From contig NZ_QMEW01000009.1 in NCBI RefSeq assembly GCF_003284965.1, positions 62,001-126,000 on the forward strand: 64,000 nucleotides of DNA, read 5' to 3'. Position numbers and translations under genes: made by a program. The DNA is from Mycolicibacterium sp. GF69. GTDB lineage: Bacteria; Actinomycetota; Actinomycetes; Mycobacteriales; Mycobacteriaceae. The notes below the pieces were generated by a model. That model ran no database searches. It saw only the letters and a list, made by a program, of their open reading frames with translations, and was not told where the DNA came from. Shown here one piece after another: positions 55,179 through 64,000 of this stretch (the stretch's first letter is position 1; the number at the start of each line of letters is the position of its first letter).

Positions 55179-56857
55179 CTAGATCTCGATGACCGTCGGC
55201 ACGATCATCGGCTGACGTCGGTAGGCCTCCCCCACCCATTTGCCGACGGCCCGCCGTGATGCCTGCGCGATGCGGTTGATGTCGGTGACCCGTTCGGCGA
55301 CAAGCGCTTCGAGCGCCTCCTCCACCTTGCGGGTGGCCGGTTCCAACGCCTTCGGGTCCTCGGAGAAGCCGCGCGAATGCAGATGCGGCGGGGCTGTCGG
55401 CTTGCCGGTACCGCGCTGGACGACGACGGTGATGCCGATGAAACCCGAAGAGAGCGTGAGCCGGTCGCCGACCACGGCGTCGCCCACATCCCCGCTGACC
55501 AGACCGTCGACGAACATCTTGCCCGTCGGCACCGCCCCGGCGATCGACGCCCGGCCCGCCACCAGGTCGACGCTGACCCCGTTCTCGGCCAGCACGATGT
55601 TTTCCTCCGGCACCCCGGTGCGTGCCGCAAGGCCCGCATTCGCGCGCAGCATCCGCCAGGTACCGTGCACGGGCATCACGTTGCGCGGCCGCACGCCGTT
55701 GTAGAGGAACAGCAGTTCGCCGGCGTAGGCATGCCCGGAAACATGTACGCGGACTTGCGCGTTGGTCACCACGCGCGCGCCGATCTTGGCCAACGCGTCC
55801 AACACGCCGAAGATCGCTTCCTCGTTACCGGGTATCTGCGACGACGACATGATGATGAGATCACCCGCCGTCAACGTGATGCTGCGGTGCTCGCCGCGCG
55901 ACATCCGGGACAGCGCCGCCATCGGCTCACCCTGTGTGCCGGTGGTGACCAGAACGACGCGTTCGGGGGCCATCATCTCGGCCGCACCGATGTCGATGAT
56001 GTCGTCGTCGTGAGCGAGCGTGAGATAGCCGAGTTCCTTCGCGATCCCCATGTTGCGGACCATCGAGCGGCCCACGAAAGCCACCTTGCGTCCCAGCGCC
56101 ACCGAAGCGTCGATGATCTGTTGCACGCGACCGACGTTGGACGCGAAGCAGGCCACGATGACGCGGCCCTGCGCGCTTCTGATCAGCCGGTGCATGTTCG
56201 GGCCGATCTCGCTCTCCGACGGCCCCACTCCGGGGATCTCGGCGTTCGTCGAGTCGCACAGGAACAGGTCCACCCCGGCGTCGCCGAGCCGCGACATGCC
56301 GGGCAGGTCCGTCGGTTTGCCGTCGGGCGGGGACTGGTCGAGCTTGATGTCACCGGTGTGCAGCACCGTGCCGGCGCCCGTGTGGATCGCGATGGCCAGG
56401 CAGCCGGGAATCGAGTGGTTGACCGCGAAATACTCGCATTCGAACACACCGTGTCGGGAGCTCTGCCCCTCGTCGACTTCGACGAACACCGGCTTGATCC
56501 GGTGTTCGCGGCACTTTTCGGCCACCAGCGCGAGCGTGAACTTCGACCCGACCACCGGGATGTCGCTACGGAGTTTGAGCAGGAACGGGATCGCGCCGAT
56601 GTGGTCCTCGTGCGCGTGGGTGAGCACCAGCGCTTCCACCTCGTCGAGGCGCTCGGAGATGAGACGCAGATCCGGCAGGATCAGGTCGACACCGGGCTCG
56701 TCGTGCGTCGGGAACAACACGCCGCAGTCGACGATCAGCAGCCGACCCAGATGTTCGAAAACGGTCATGTTGCGGCCGATTTCGCTGATCCCGCCCAAGG
56801 CAGTGACCCGCAATCCGCCAGGGGCCAGGGGCCCCGGTGGGTTGAGTTCCTCGTTCA

Positions 56858-56858
<1 letters not shown>
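55179..56858 (-). CDS. rnj: Ribonuclease J
   Basis: A 559-residue metallo-beta-lactamase/beta-CASP ribonuclease involved in rRNA maturation and mRNA decay. The metal motif is LTHAHEDHIGAIPF near residue 80; the CASP part and a C-terminal domain are complete. The start is GTG 56858, sharing its first base with the dapA stop (TAGTG), so translation is coupled. Confidence 0.95.
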
Positions 56859-57784
<926 letters not shown>

Positions 57785-58549
57785 TCATGCCTCCGTTGCC
57801 AGAGGGGACGTGGCGACCTCCGTGCCGTCCGCCAGCGTGGAGATCTCGAAGTCGCTGAAGACCTGCGGCGCCACATCGACGAGTCGGCGCAGGCATTCGA
57901 TGGCCAGCCGGCGAATCTCCACGTCGGCGTGCTCGCTGGCCCGCATCGCGATGAAGTGCCGCCATGCCCGGTAGTTGCCGGTGACGACGATGCGCGTTTC
58001 GGTGGCGTTGGGCAGCACAGCGCGGGCGGCCTGACGCGCCTGTTTGCGTCGGAGAACGCCTAGCTTTTCTCCGGGCTCATCGCCCATGAGCTTGGCTTCG
58101 AGGCGACCGAGCAGTTCGGTGTACGTCGCGCGGCTGGCATCGGCGGCCGCGGCGAAGATTTCCGTCAGCTCGGGGTCATCCTCCATGCCCGGGGGCACCA
58201 CCACCTGCGCGTCGTGTTCCGGGACATAGCGCTGTGACAGCTGTGAGTAGGAGAAGTGGCGGTGCCGGACCAACTCGTGCGTGCACGACCGCGAGATGCC
58301 GGTGATGTAGAAGGACACCGAGGCGTGCTCGAGCACCGAGAAGTGTCCGACATCGATGATGTGACGGATGTACGCGGCGTTGGTGGCCGTCCGCGGATTC
58401 GGCTTCGACCAGCTCTGATAGCAGGCGCGCCCCGCGAACTCGACCAGCGCGGGGCCGCCGCCGGCGTCGGTTTCCCACGGTACGTCCGGAGGCGGCAGAA
58501 ACTCCGTCTTGGCGATCAGTTGGACGCGCAGCGGCGTGGTCTCGGCCAC
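57785..58549 (-). CDS. thyX: Flavin-dependent thymidylate synthase ThyX
   Basis: A 254-residue FAD enzyme that methylates dUMP. The ThyX motif [14 protein letters not shown] is near residue 95. Start GTG with TAGGGT 5 nt upstream. The genome also encodes ThyA 2.4 kb away, so both routes to dTMP exist, as in M. tuberculosis. Confidence 0.96.
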   Translation of the reverse strand: MAETTPLRVQLIAKTEFLPPPDVPWETDAGGGPALVEFAGRACYQSWSKPNPRTATNAAYIRHIIDVGHFSVLEHASVSFYITGISRSCTHELVRHRHFSYSQLSQRYVPEHDAQVVVPPGMEDDPELTEIFAAAADASRATYTELLGRLEAKLMGDEPGEKLGVLRRKQARQAARAVLPNATETRIVVTGNYRAWRHFIAMRASEHADVEIRRLAIECLRRLVDVAPQVFSDFEISTLADGTEVATSPLATEA

Positions 58550-58767
58550 GGCTCACCCTAACGTGGGCATCCCCGAGGTGGCCCTTCGCGCCGAATGTGC
58601 GGTTTGATCTGCGACGCGCCGGCAGCGGCGCATGACATCGCACAGTGGGCGGTCCCGGTGGAGATCGGACGTCGCGAGAGATTCAGGTTTGGACCATCGG
58701 TATGCCGGGAACAAACCCGTTCTCAATCAGCGTTACCCAAGCGCTGATCTTCGAGGGAGTGTGACTG

Positions 58768-59067
58768 ATGGCTACCGATTACGACGCACCTCGCGTCAAG
58801 GACACCGACGAGAGCACCGACGAGTCGCTGGACGCCATTGCCGCCCGGCGGCGCGAGGTCGACGTGGCGGTGCTCGACGTCGACGACGGCGATCCGGTCG
58901 ATTCGATCGATTTGCCCGACGCCGACCTGTCGGGCGAGGAACTCACTGTGCGGGTAATTCCCAAGCAGGCGGACGAGTTCACCTGCTCGAGCTGCTTCCT
59001 GGTGCACCACCACAGCAGGCTCGCGCTGCAGTCCGGCAACCGGATGGTCTGCTCCGACTGCGTCTGA
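58768..59067 (+). CDS. DUF4193 small zinc-ribbon protein
   Basis: A 99-residue acidic protein whose C-terminus has a CSSC...CSDC four-cysteine knuckle, the mark of the actinobacterial DUF4193 family (unknown role; RNA-polymerase binding has been suggested for similar small proteins). GAGGGAG precedes the ATG. The 218-nt divergent spacer to thyX shows nothing else clear. Confidence 0.82.
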   Translation: MATDYDAPRVKDTDESTDESLDAIAARRREVDVAVLDVDDGDPVDSIDLPDADLSGEELTVRVIPKQADEFTCSSCFLVHHHSRLALQSGNRMVCSDCV

Positions 59068-59150
59068 TTTGCGCGCAGCCGCCGAGTGTCGGGTTGGACA
59101 ACGCAAGTTGCGCGCGGCGAAACGTCGCTTAACCCGACATTCGGCGCAAA
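59068..59150. repeat. Long imperfect inverted repeat at convergent gene ends
   Basis: GCCGAGTGTCGGGTT (59081-59095) pairs with AACCCGACATTCGGC (59131-59145) with one G-T pair; TTTGC and GCAAA at the outside can extend the stem across an 8-nt bulge. The inner part has a further CGCAA/TTGCG stem. It covers the end of the DUF4193 gene and the last codons of the glycosylase gene, so it may serve as a bidirectional terminator. Confidence 0.65.
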
Positions 59151-60343
59151 GGACCGGCCAGATCGCCCTTCTCGCCGATCGTGATGCCTCCCACGCCGAG
59201 CCACGTCGCCATCGCCCGCAGCTCACCCGCCAGCGCGTCGGCCACCCGCGACGGCTGTCGGCCCGACTCTGTGAACGCGCCGACGACGTGCAGCACGCCC
59301 GCCGCGCGATCGGCCTTCAGATCCACCCGGCCGACCAGTTCCCCGTCGAGCAGGAACGGCCACACGTAATAGCCGTACTGCCGTTTGGCGGCCGGCGTGT
59401 AGATCTCGATGCGGTAATGGAAACCGAACAACCGCTCCACCCGCGGCCGGAAGAAGATCAGCGGATCGAACGGACACAACAGCGCGGTGCCGCGGTCGCG
59501 CCGCGGCACGACCTGTCCGGCCCGCAGGTAGGCCGGGGCCGCCCAGCCGTCGACCTCGACCGGTTCCAGCTCCCCGTCGGCGACCAGCTTCGCAACCGCC
59601 GGCTTGGACTGACCCGGCGACAACCGAAAGTAGTCGCGCAGGTCTGGTTCGGTCGCGACTCCGAGCGCGCCGGCGGCCCGCAGCACCAGCTCCCGTACCG
59701 CTTCCTCGTCGTCGACCTCACGCGCCAACACCTCGGTGGGCAGCACGCGCTCGACGAGATCGTAATAGCGGGCGAAACCGACACGGGTGGCTGTCGCGAA
59801 CACTCCCGACGACCACAACGCCTCGGTCACCCACTTCGTGTCGCTGCGGTTCCACCACGGCCCCTTCTGGCCGCGCTGCTCGGCGCCGAGGTAGGCAGCG
59901 ATCTGGCCCGCCGTCGACGGCCCCAACTCGGCCACAGCCGCGACCACGTCGTCGGCCAGCTTCGTGTTCTTCTGCACGATCGCCCTGCCCCAGCGGCCGT
60001 GGGTGTATTCGCGCATCCGCCAGCGCAGCAGCGGCCAGTCCTCGACGGCCATCAACGCCGCCTCGTGCGCCCAGTACTCGACCAGCAGGCGCGGCGAGCG
60101 CGCTGAATGGCTCCACGCCGCCCGGTCGAGTACCTCGCGGTCGTAGGGGCCGAACCGGCTGAACACCGGCGCGTAGTGCGCGCGCACCGACACCGAAACC
60201 GAGTCCAACTGCAGCACCTGGATGCGCGAGATCAGCCTGCGCAGGTGCGCACGGGTGACAGGCCCCGACGGCTTGGCCTCGGCGAAGCCCTGCGCCGCGA
60301 CGGCGACCCGTCGCGCCTGAGCGGCCGTGAGTCTGGTCGGCAC
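59129..60343 (-). CDS. YcaQ/AlkZ-type winged-helix DNA glycosylase
   Basis: A 404-residue protein of three winged-helix domains (HTH_42 superfamily). The opening LTAAQARRVAVAAQGF, the VLQLDSVSVS segment near 45 with its Gln/Asp, and the FDPLIFFRPRVERLFGFHYRIEIY block fit YcaQ/AlkZ glycosylases, which remove bulky or cross-linked purine adducts. I use GTG 60343 because a PafBC-type -10 ends 6 nt upstream; the longer GTG 60361 would lie inside that promoter. This implies DNA-damage induction. Confidence 0.83.
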   Translation of the reverse strand: MPTRLTAAQARRVAVAAQGFAEAKPSGPVTRAHLRRLISRIQVLQLDSVSVSVRAHYAPVFSRFGPYDREVLDRAAWSHSARSPRLLVEYWAHEAALMAVEDWPLLRWRMREYTHGRWGRAIVQKNTKLADDVVAAVAELGPSTAGQIAAYLGAEQRGQKGPWWNRSDTKWVTEALWSSGVFATATRVGFARYYDLVERVLPTEVLAREVDDEEAVRELVLRAAGALGVATEPDLRDYFRLSPGQSKPAVAKLVADGELEPVEVDGWAAPAYLRAGQVVPRRDRGTALLCPFDPLIFFRPRVERLFGFHYRIEIYTPAAKRQYGYYVWPFLLDGELVGRVDLKADRAAGVLHVVGAFTESGRQPSRVADALAGELRAMATWLGVGGITIGEKGDLAGPLRRMSG

Positions 60344-60349
60344 TCTGCC

Positions 60350-60372
60350 ATCGTGCAGCACAGCACCGACAA
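60350..60372 (-). promoter_or_regulatory. PafBC-type DNA-damage promoter of the glycosylase gene
   Basis: On the minus strand TTGTCGGTG matches the conserved block exactly; after 8 nt comes CACGAT (consensus TAnnnT, one mismatch). The start GTG follows 6 nt later, so the transcript would be leaderless. Confidence 0.7.
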
Positions 60373-60454
60373 CATCGTCGCCGAGCGCTCAGTTGCGTAC
60401 ACAATCCGCGGCGCGAAGCGTACGTAGCTGAGCGCTCGCCGAGGGCTTGAGGCT

Positions 60455-60943
60455 TCAGGCCCGTCGGTAGCTGTGATACCGGTACCGCAGCCCGGAGGTG
60501 CTGACCTGCCAGCCCCCTGCCTCGCCGACCCAGTCCTCGTCGAGTACCGGGGCCAGTGCGTCATCGTCTCGGCGGTGCAGCTGGAGATCGACCTCGGTGA
60601 CCTCACACCGCGTCGCGACCGGTAGCGCCAGCGCATAGATCTCATTGCCGCCGATCACCCAGACCGCGTCATCGGTCATCGCGTCGTTTAGGGAGGCCAC
60701 CACCCGCGCGCCGGCGGCCGCGTAGCCGGGTTGGCGAGTCAGCACCACGTTGTCCCGTCCGGGCAGCGGCCTGACCTTGGCAGGCAGCGATTCCCAGGTT
60801 CGCCGGCCCATCACGACCGTGTGGCCCATCGTCAATTCCTTGAACCGGGCCTGATCCTCGGGCAGACGCCACGGGATACCGCCGTCTCGGCCGATGACGC
60901 CGGAGGTCGACTGGGCCCAGATCAGGCCGATGTTAGACCGCAA
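60455..60943 (-). CDS. dfrA: Dihydrofolate reductase
   Basis: A 162-residue NADPH-dependent enzyme that regenerates tetrahydrofolate, consumed by ThyA upstream. Signature: [20 protein letters not shown] with the catalytic Asp replaced by the usual mycobacterial form, and [10 protein letters not shown]. There is no ATG or GTG at the expected start; TTG 60943 with AAGG 5 nt upstream gives the right N-terminus and overlaps thyA by 11 nt. Confidence 0.94.
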   Translation of the reverse strand: MRSNIGLIWAQSTSGVIGRDGGIPWRLPEDQARFKELTMGHTVVMGRRTWESLPAKVRPLPGRDNVVLTRQPGYAAAGARVVASLNDAMTDDAVWVIGGNEIYALALPVATRCEVTEVDLQLHRRDDDALAPVLDEDWVGEAGGWQVSTSGLRYRYHSYRRA

Positions 60944-61733
60944 CCGGGGCCTTGATCGCCGGGTGCGGATCGTAGTTGAGGATCGCGAAGTCCTCGTAGG
61001 TGTAGTCGAAGATCGAATCCCGTGGCGCCAGAACGAGTTCCGGATACGGCCTCGGATCGCGGCTCAGTTGCAGTTGCACCTGTTCGACGTGGTTGTCGTA
61101 GATGTGGCAGTCCCCGCCGGTCCAGATGAACTCGCCGACATCCAGTCCGGCCTGCGCGGCCATCATGTGCGTGAGCAGGGCGTAGCTGGCGATGTTGAAC
61201 GGAACCCCGAGGAACAGGTCGGCACTGCGCTGGTAGAGCTGACACGACAACTTGCCGTCGGCCACGTAGAACTGGAAGAACGCGTGGCACGGCGGCAGCG
61301 CCATCTGCGGGATCTCGCCGACGTTCCACGCCGAGACGATGTTGCGGCGCGAGTCCGGATCGGACCTCAGCAGTTCGAGCGCGGCGCTGATCTGGTCGAT
61401 GTACTCGCCGGACGGCGTGGGCCAGGACCGCCACTGCACTCCGTAGACCGGGCCCAGATCGCCTGTCTCAGATGCCCATTCGTCCCAGATGGTGACGCCG
61501 CGCTCCTGCAACCAGCGCACGTTGGAGTCGCCGCGCAGGAACCACAGCAGCTCGTAGACGATCGACTTGGTGTGCACCTTCTTGGTGGTGATCAACGGGA
61601 AACCCGCCGCCAGGTCGTAGCGCATCTGGTGGCCGAACACGCTGCGGGTGCCGGTGCCGGTGCGGTCCGACTTGGGCGTGCCACGCTCCATCACCAGCCC
61701 CAGAAGATCCTCGTACGGAGTGGCGATCGGCAC
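60933..61733 (-). CDS. thyA: Thymidylate synthase ThyA
   Basis: A 266-residue folate-dependent thymidylate synthase. The catalytic Cys is in [29 protein letters not shown] is conserved. The start is GTG 61733, with TAAGCT ending 7 nt upstream and no ribosome site, a leaderless pattern. It forms an operon with dfrA. Confidence 0.96.
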   Translation of the reverse strand: MPIATPYEDLLGLVMERGTPKSDRTGTGTRSVFGHQMRYDLAAGFPLITTKKVHTKSIVYELLWFLRGDSNVRWLQERGVTIWDEWASETGDLGPVYGVQWRSWPTPSGEYIDQISAALELLRSDPDSRRNIVSAWNVGEIPQMALPPCHAFFQFYVADGKLSCQLYQRSADLFLGVPFNIASYALLTHMMAAQAGLDVGEFIWTGGDCHIYDNHVEQVQLQLSRDPRPYPELVLAPRDSIFDYTYEDFAILNYDPHPAIKAPVAV

Positions 61734-61776
61734 GTCGGTCAGCTTACTTCCACACCGGACGAGTAGAACGGAGGCC

Positions 61777-62517
61777 ATGCCGAGCATCTCTGCGACCGTC
61801 ACCACCCCCGACGGCACCTGCCCCGTCACCCTGCACACCCCGAACGGCCCCGGCCCCTGGACCGGCGTCGTGATGTACGTCGACGCCGGCGGAGTCCGCG
61901 ACACCTTCCAGGAAATGGCCGCCCGACTGACCGGCTTCGGCCACGCCGTGCTGCTACCCGACGTGTACTACCGCCACGGCGACTGGGAGCCCTTCGACAT
62001 GCGGACCGCGTTCACCGACCCACCACAGCGCAAACGCCTGTTCAAGATGATCTCGTCGATCACACCGGACATGATGGCCGCCGACGCCGCCGCGTTCTTC
62101 GACTTCCTGGCCTCGCGCCCCGAGGTCAAGGGCGACAAGTTCGGCGTGTGCGGCTACTGCATGGGCGGGAGGACCTCGGTGATCGTCGCCGGCCGGGTAC
62201 CGGACCGGGTCGCGGCCGCGGGCTCGTTTCACGCCAGCGGGCTGGTCACCGACGACCCCGCCAGCCCGCATCTGCTCGCCGACCAGATAACGGCCACGGT
62301 GTACGTCGCCGGAGCCAAGAACGACCAAGGATTCACGCGCGCGGATGCCGAGACCCTCGACAAGGCTCTGACCGCGGCCGACGTCGCCCACACCGTCGAG
62401 TTCTATCCGGCCGGACACGGCTTCGCGGTCCCCGACAACGCCCCGTACGACGAGGAGTCCGCCGAGCGGCACTGGATAGCGCTGCAGGAACTGTTCGAGT
62501 CCGCGCTGCCCAATTGA
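61777..62517 (+). CDS. Dienelactone hydrolase-family protein (Rv2765-like)
   Basis: A 246-residue alpha/beta hydrolase whose nucleophile is Cys in CGYCMGG (near residue 127), the mark of dienelactone hydrolases, with the catalytic His in AGHGFAVPD and an Asp in AGAKND. It may cleave lactones or thioesters. GGAGG lies just 2 nt before the ATG. It is divergent from thyA. Confidence 0.87.
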   Translation: MPSISATVTTPDGTCPVTLHTPNGPGPWTGVVMYVDAGGVRDTFQEMAARLTGFGHAVLLPDVYYRHGDWEPFDMRTAFTDPPQRKRLFKMISSITPDMMAADAAAFFDFLASRPEVKGDKFGVCGYCMGGRTSVIVAGRVPDRVAAAGSFHASGLVTDDPASPHLLADQITATVYVAGAKNDQGFTRADAETLDKALTAADVAHTVEFYPAGHGFAVPDNAPYDEESAERHWIALQELFESALPN

Positions 62518-62549
62518 GGCGCGACGGGTCGATACGCAACGATGTTCCG

Positions 62550-63473
62550 ATGGACGATCACGAAGCCGACGCACATCCGGACCACGACGACGTCGGCTCG
62601 CGTATCGATCCGGTGCTCGCTCGTAGCTGGCTGCTGGTCAACGGGGCCCAGTACGAGCGGTTCGCGCCGGCGGTGCGGTCCCGCGCGGACATCGTCGTCC
62701 TGGACATCGAGGACGCGGTCGCACCGAAGGACAAGATCGGCGCGCGCGACAACGTCGTGCGCTGGATGGGCGAGGGAAACACCGACTGGGTCCGCGTCAA
62801 CGGCTTCGGCACGCCGTGGTGGGCAGACGACCTCGAGGCGCTGACCAAGACCAAGGTCGGCGGGGTGATGTTGGCGATGGTCGAATCCGTCGACCACGTC
62901 ACCGAGACCGCCAACCGGCTGCCCAACGTGCCGATCGTCGCGCTGGTCGAGACGGCGCGGGGCCTGGAGCGCATCACCGCCATCGCCGCGGCCAAGGGCA
63001 CGTTCCGGCTGGCGTTCGGCATCGGCGACTTCCGCCGTGACACCGGTTTCGGCGAGAATCCGACGACCCTGGCCTATGCGCGGTCGCGGTTCACCATCGC
63101 GGCCAAGGCCGCCCACCTGCCGAGCGCGATCGACGGTCCGACGGTCGGTTCGAGCGCGCTCAAGCTCAGCGAGGCCACCGCGGTCTCCGTCGAGTTCGGC
63201 ATGACCGGCAAGATCTGCCTGACGCCCGAACAGTGCGCCACCGTCAACGAGGGGCTTTCCCCGTCGCCCGACGAAATCGCTTGGGCCAAGGAGTTTTTCA
63301 CCGAGTTCGAGCGCGACGGCGGCGAGATCCGCAACGGTTCGGACCTACCCCGCATCGCGCGGGCGAACAAGATCCTCGACCTCGCCCGCGCCTACGGCAT
63401 CGAGGTGTCGGCGTTCGACGACGTCGACGACCCCGCACACATCCCGGCGCCGACGGACACCTACCACTACTGA
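62550..63473 (+). CDS. HpcH/HpaI aldolase / CitE-like lyase
   Basis: A 307-residue TIM-barrel protein of the CitE type. RSWLLVNGAQYERF, the metal-site VVLDIEDAVAPKDK, the conserved R in WVRVNGFGT and the Glu in ALVETARGL are present. Such proteins cleave malyl- or citramalyl-CoA or related thioesters. It follows the dienelactone hydrolase gene by 32 nt. The end overlaps the convergent membrane-protein gene by 7 nt. Confidence 0.85.
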   Translation: MDDHEADAHPDHDDVGSRIDPVLARSWLLVNGAQYERFAPAVRSRADIVVLDIEDAVAPKDKIGARDNVVRWMGEGNTDWVRVNGFGTPWWADDLEALTKTKVGGVMLAMVESVDHVTETANRLPNVPIVALVETARGLERITAIAAAKGTFRLAFGIGDFRRDTGFGENPTTLAYARSRFTIAAKAAHLPSAIDGPTVGSSALKLSEATAVSVEFGMTGKICLTPEQCATVNEGLSPSPDEIAWAKEFFTEFERDGGEIRNGSDLPRIARANKILDLARAYGIEVSAFDDVDDPAHIPAPTDTYHY

Positions 63474-63925
63474 CGATCGCCGCGGTTGTGAATCGCGTGG
63501 CGGATGCCGCGCAGCACGCCGCGGCCCGCGTAGATCCCCGCCGCGACCGACAGCACGATCATCGCGATGAACATCACCAACCAGTTCGTCCGGTCGTGGT
63601 CGACGTTCCACCAGACGACGGTGAACAGGACCGCGCAGAGAAACACCATGATGTCGCGCCAGTTGCCCTCATACGACATGGCCGCCTGACGAAGCGCGCG
63701 GCTGCGTTCGCCTGTCGAGATCAGGTCGTCGATGCGCTGATCGACACTCGCCTGCAGCCGGGCCCGCCGTTCCACCTGCTCCGGCGGAATCCGCTCCAGC
63801 AGGTCGAGATCCTTGGCGATCAGGCCACGGACGTCGGGCGGCTTGAGATTGCCCGCGACCACGCCCAACATCGCCCCGCCTGCGATAGGAGCTGCGCCCA
63901 GAGCGAGGTCGGCGATTCCTGGCAT
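63467..63925 (-). CDS. Small membrane protein, two C-terminal helices
   Basis: A 152-residue protein: a possible short N-terminal helix (ALGAAPIAGGAMLGVVAG), a basic amphipathic middle rich in Arg/Glu, then two transmembrane segments (about 92-108 and 114-133). GGAGG lies 7 nt before the ATG at 63925; the TTG at 63931 is an alternative. I do not recognise the family. Confidence 0.7.
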   Translation of the reverse strand: MPGIADLALGAAPIAGGAMLGVVAGNLKPPDVRGLIAKDLDLLERIPPEQVERRARLQASVDQRIDDLISTGERSRALRQAAMSYEGNWRDIMVFLCAVLFTVVWWNVDHDRTNWLVMFIAMIVLSVAAGIYAGRGVLRGIRHAIHNRGDRQ

Positions 63926-63927
63926 GG

Positions 63928-63999
63928 TCAATCCTCCATCAGCGTCGCGGCCAAGGTGCCGCCGAGTTCGTAAGCGCGTTCGGCCACACCGGCGTCGAC
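63928..63999 (-). CDS. C-terminal end of an unidentified gene entering from the right
   Basis: The last 23 codons, VDAGVAERAYELGGTLAATL and MED, are in frame to the right edge and end in TGA 2 nt before the membrane protein's ATG, so the two are likely an operon. Too little is visible to name the product. Confidence 0.55.
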   Translation of the reverse strand, partial: VDAGVAERAYELGGTLAATLMED

Positions 64000-64000
64000 A

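Overview
The window is high-GC chromosomal DNA from a mycobacterium, most likely a fast-growing Mycolicibacterium. The evidence is sigB-ideR, an sthA-type transhydrogenase, lexA-nrdR, dapF-miaA-hflX, miaB, recA-recX, clgR-pspA, pgsA3-argA-ftsK and rnj-dapA-thyX-dfrA-thyA in the order known from Mycobacterium tuberculosis Rv2707 to Rv2766. It also has LpqH-family lipoproteins, mycobacterial DUF families and many leaderless genes. I saw no rRNA, tRNA, complete insertion sequence, CRISPR array or prophage.

Layout. 1-11 kb: an envelope protein fragment, sigB behind an ECF-type (SigE/SigH-like) promoter, ideR, sthA, a PAC2 protein, small enzymes, then nrdR and the divergent lexA/LysM pair with LexA boxes between them. 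11-15 kb: an LGFP-repeat envelope protein, a CsbD stress protein with a SigF-type promoter, a 16-bp tandem repeat, and an alpha/beta hydrolase at a point where synteny with M. tuberculosis breaks. 15-21.4 kb: the operon transporter-LigB-like-miaA-dapF-hflX, and a DUF349 protein. 21.4-24.5 kb: an accessory islet with two divergent LpqH-family lipoproteins around a palindrome, a SigF-family sigma factor with a small membrane protein, and an LpqE-like lipoprotein. 24.5-29.3 kb: miaB, a remnant of a gluA-like ABC ATPase, a flavin-dependent oxidoreductase, recX and recA (no intein).

29.5-45.1 kb is the main accessory block: a complete group 1h-type [NiFe] hydrogenase locus on the plus strand, sitting between recA and the DUF3046 gene, which are neighbours in M. 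tuberculosis. It encodes HypA and HypB, the small and large subunits, a NifU/Rieske-like electron carrier, three uncharacterised proteins, a 39-residue membrane protein, the endopeptidase, HypC, HypF, a DUF6390-like protein, a HypC-like fusion, a GmhA-like SIS protein, HypE, a second HypC and HypD. Almost every junction is a 4-nt overlap or a very short gap, so the block is probably translated as one coupled unit for scavenging trace H2.

45.2-64 kb returns to conserved core: DUF3046, a glycosyltransferase, ephG, the envelope-stress operon clgR-pspA-pspM with its own ECF-type promoter, pgsA3/argA sharing a divergent leaderless promoter with an inverted repeat, ftsK, dapA-rnj, thyX, a YcaQ/AlkZ-type DNA glycosylase gene with a PafBC-type promoter, thyA-dfrA, a dienelactone hydrolase, a CitE-like lyase and a membrane protein. 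Regulatory threads recur: ECF-type promoters (sigB, clgR, possibly PAC2), SOS control by LexA (lexA, LysM gene, recA), PafBC-type promoters (recA, glycosylase), and a TAnnnT -10 placed 6-7 nt before the start codon at about fourteen genes.
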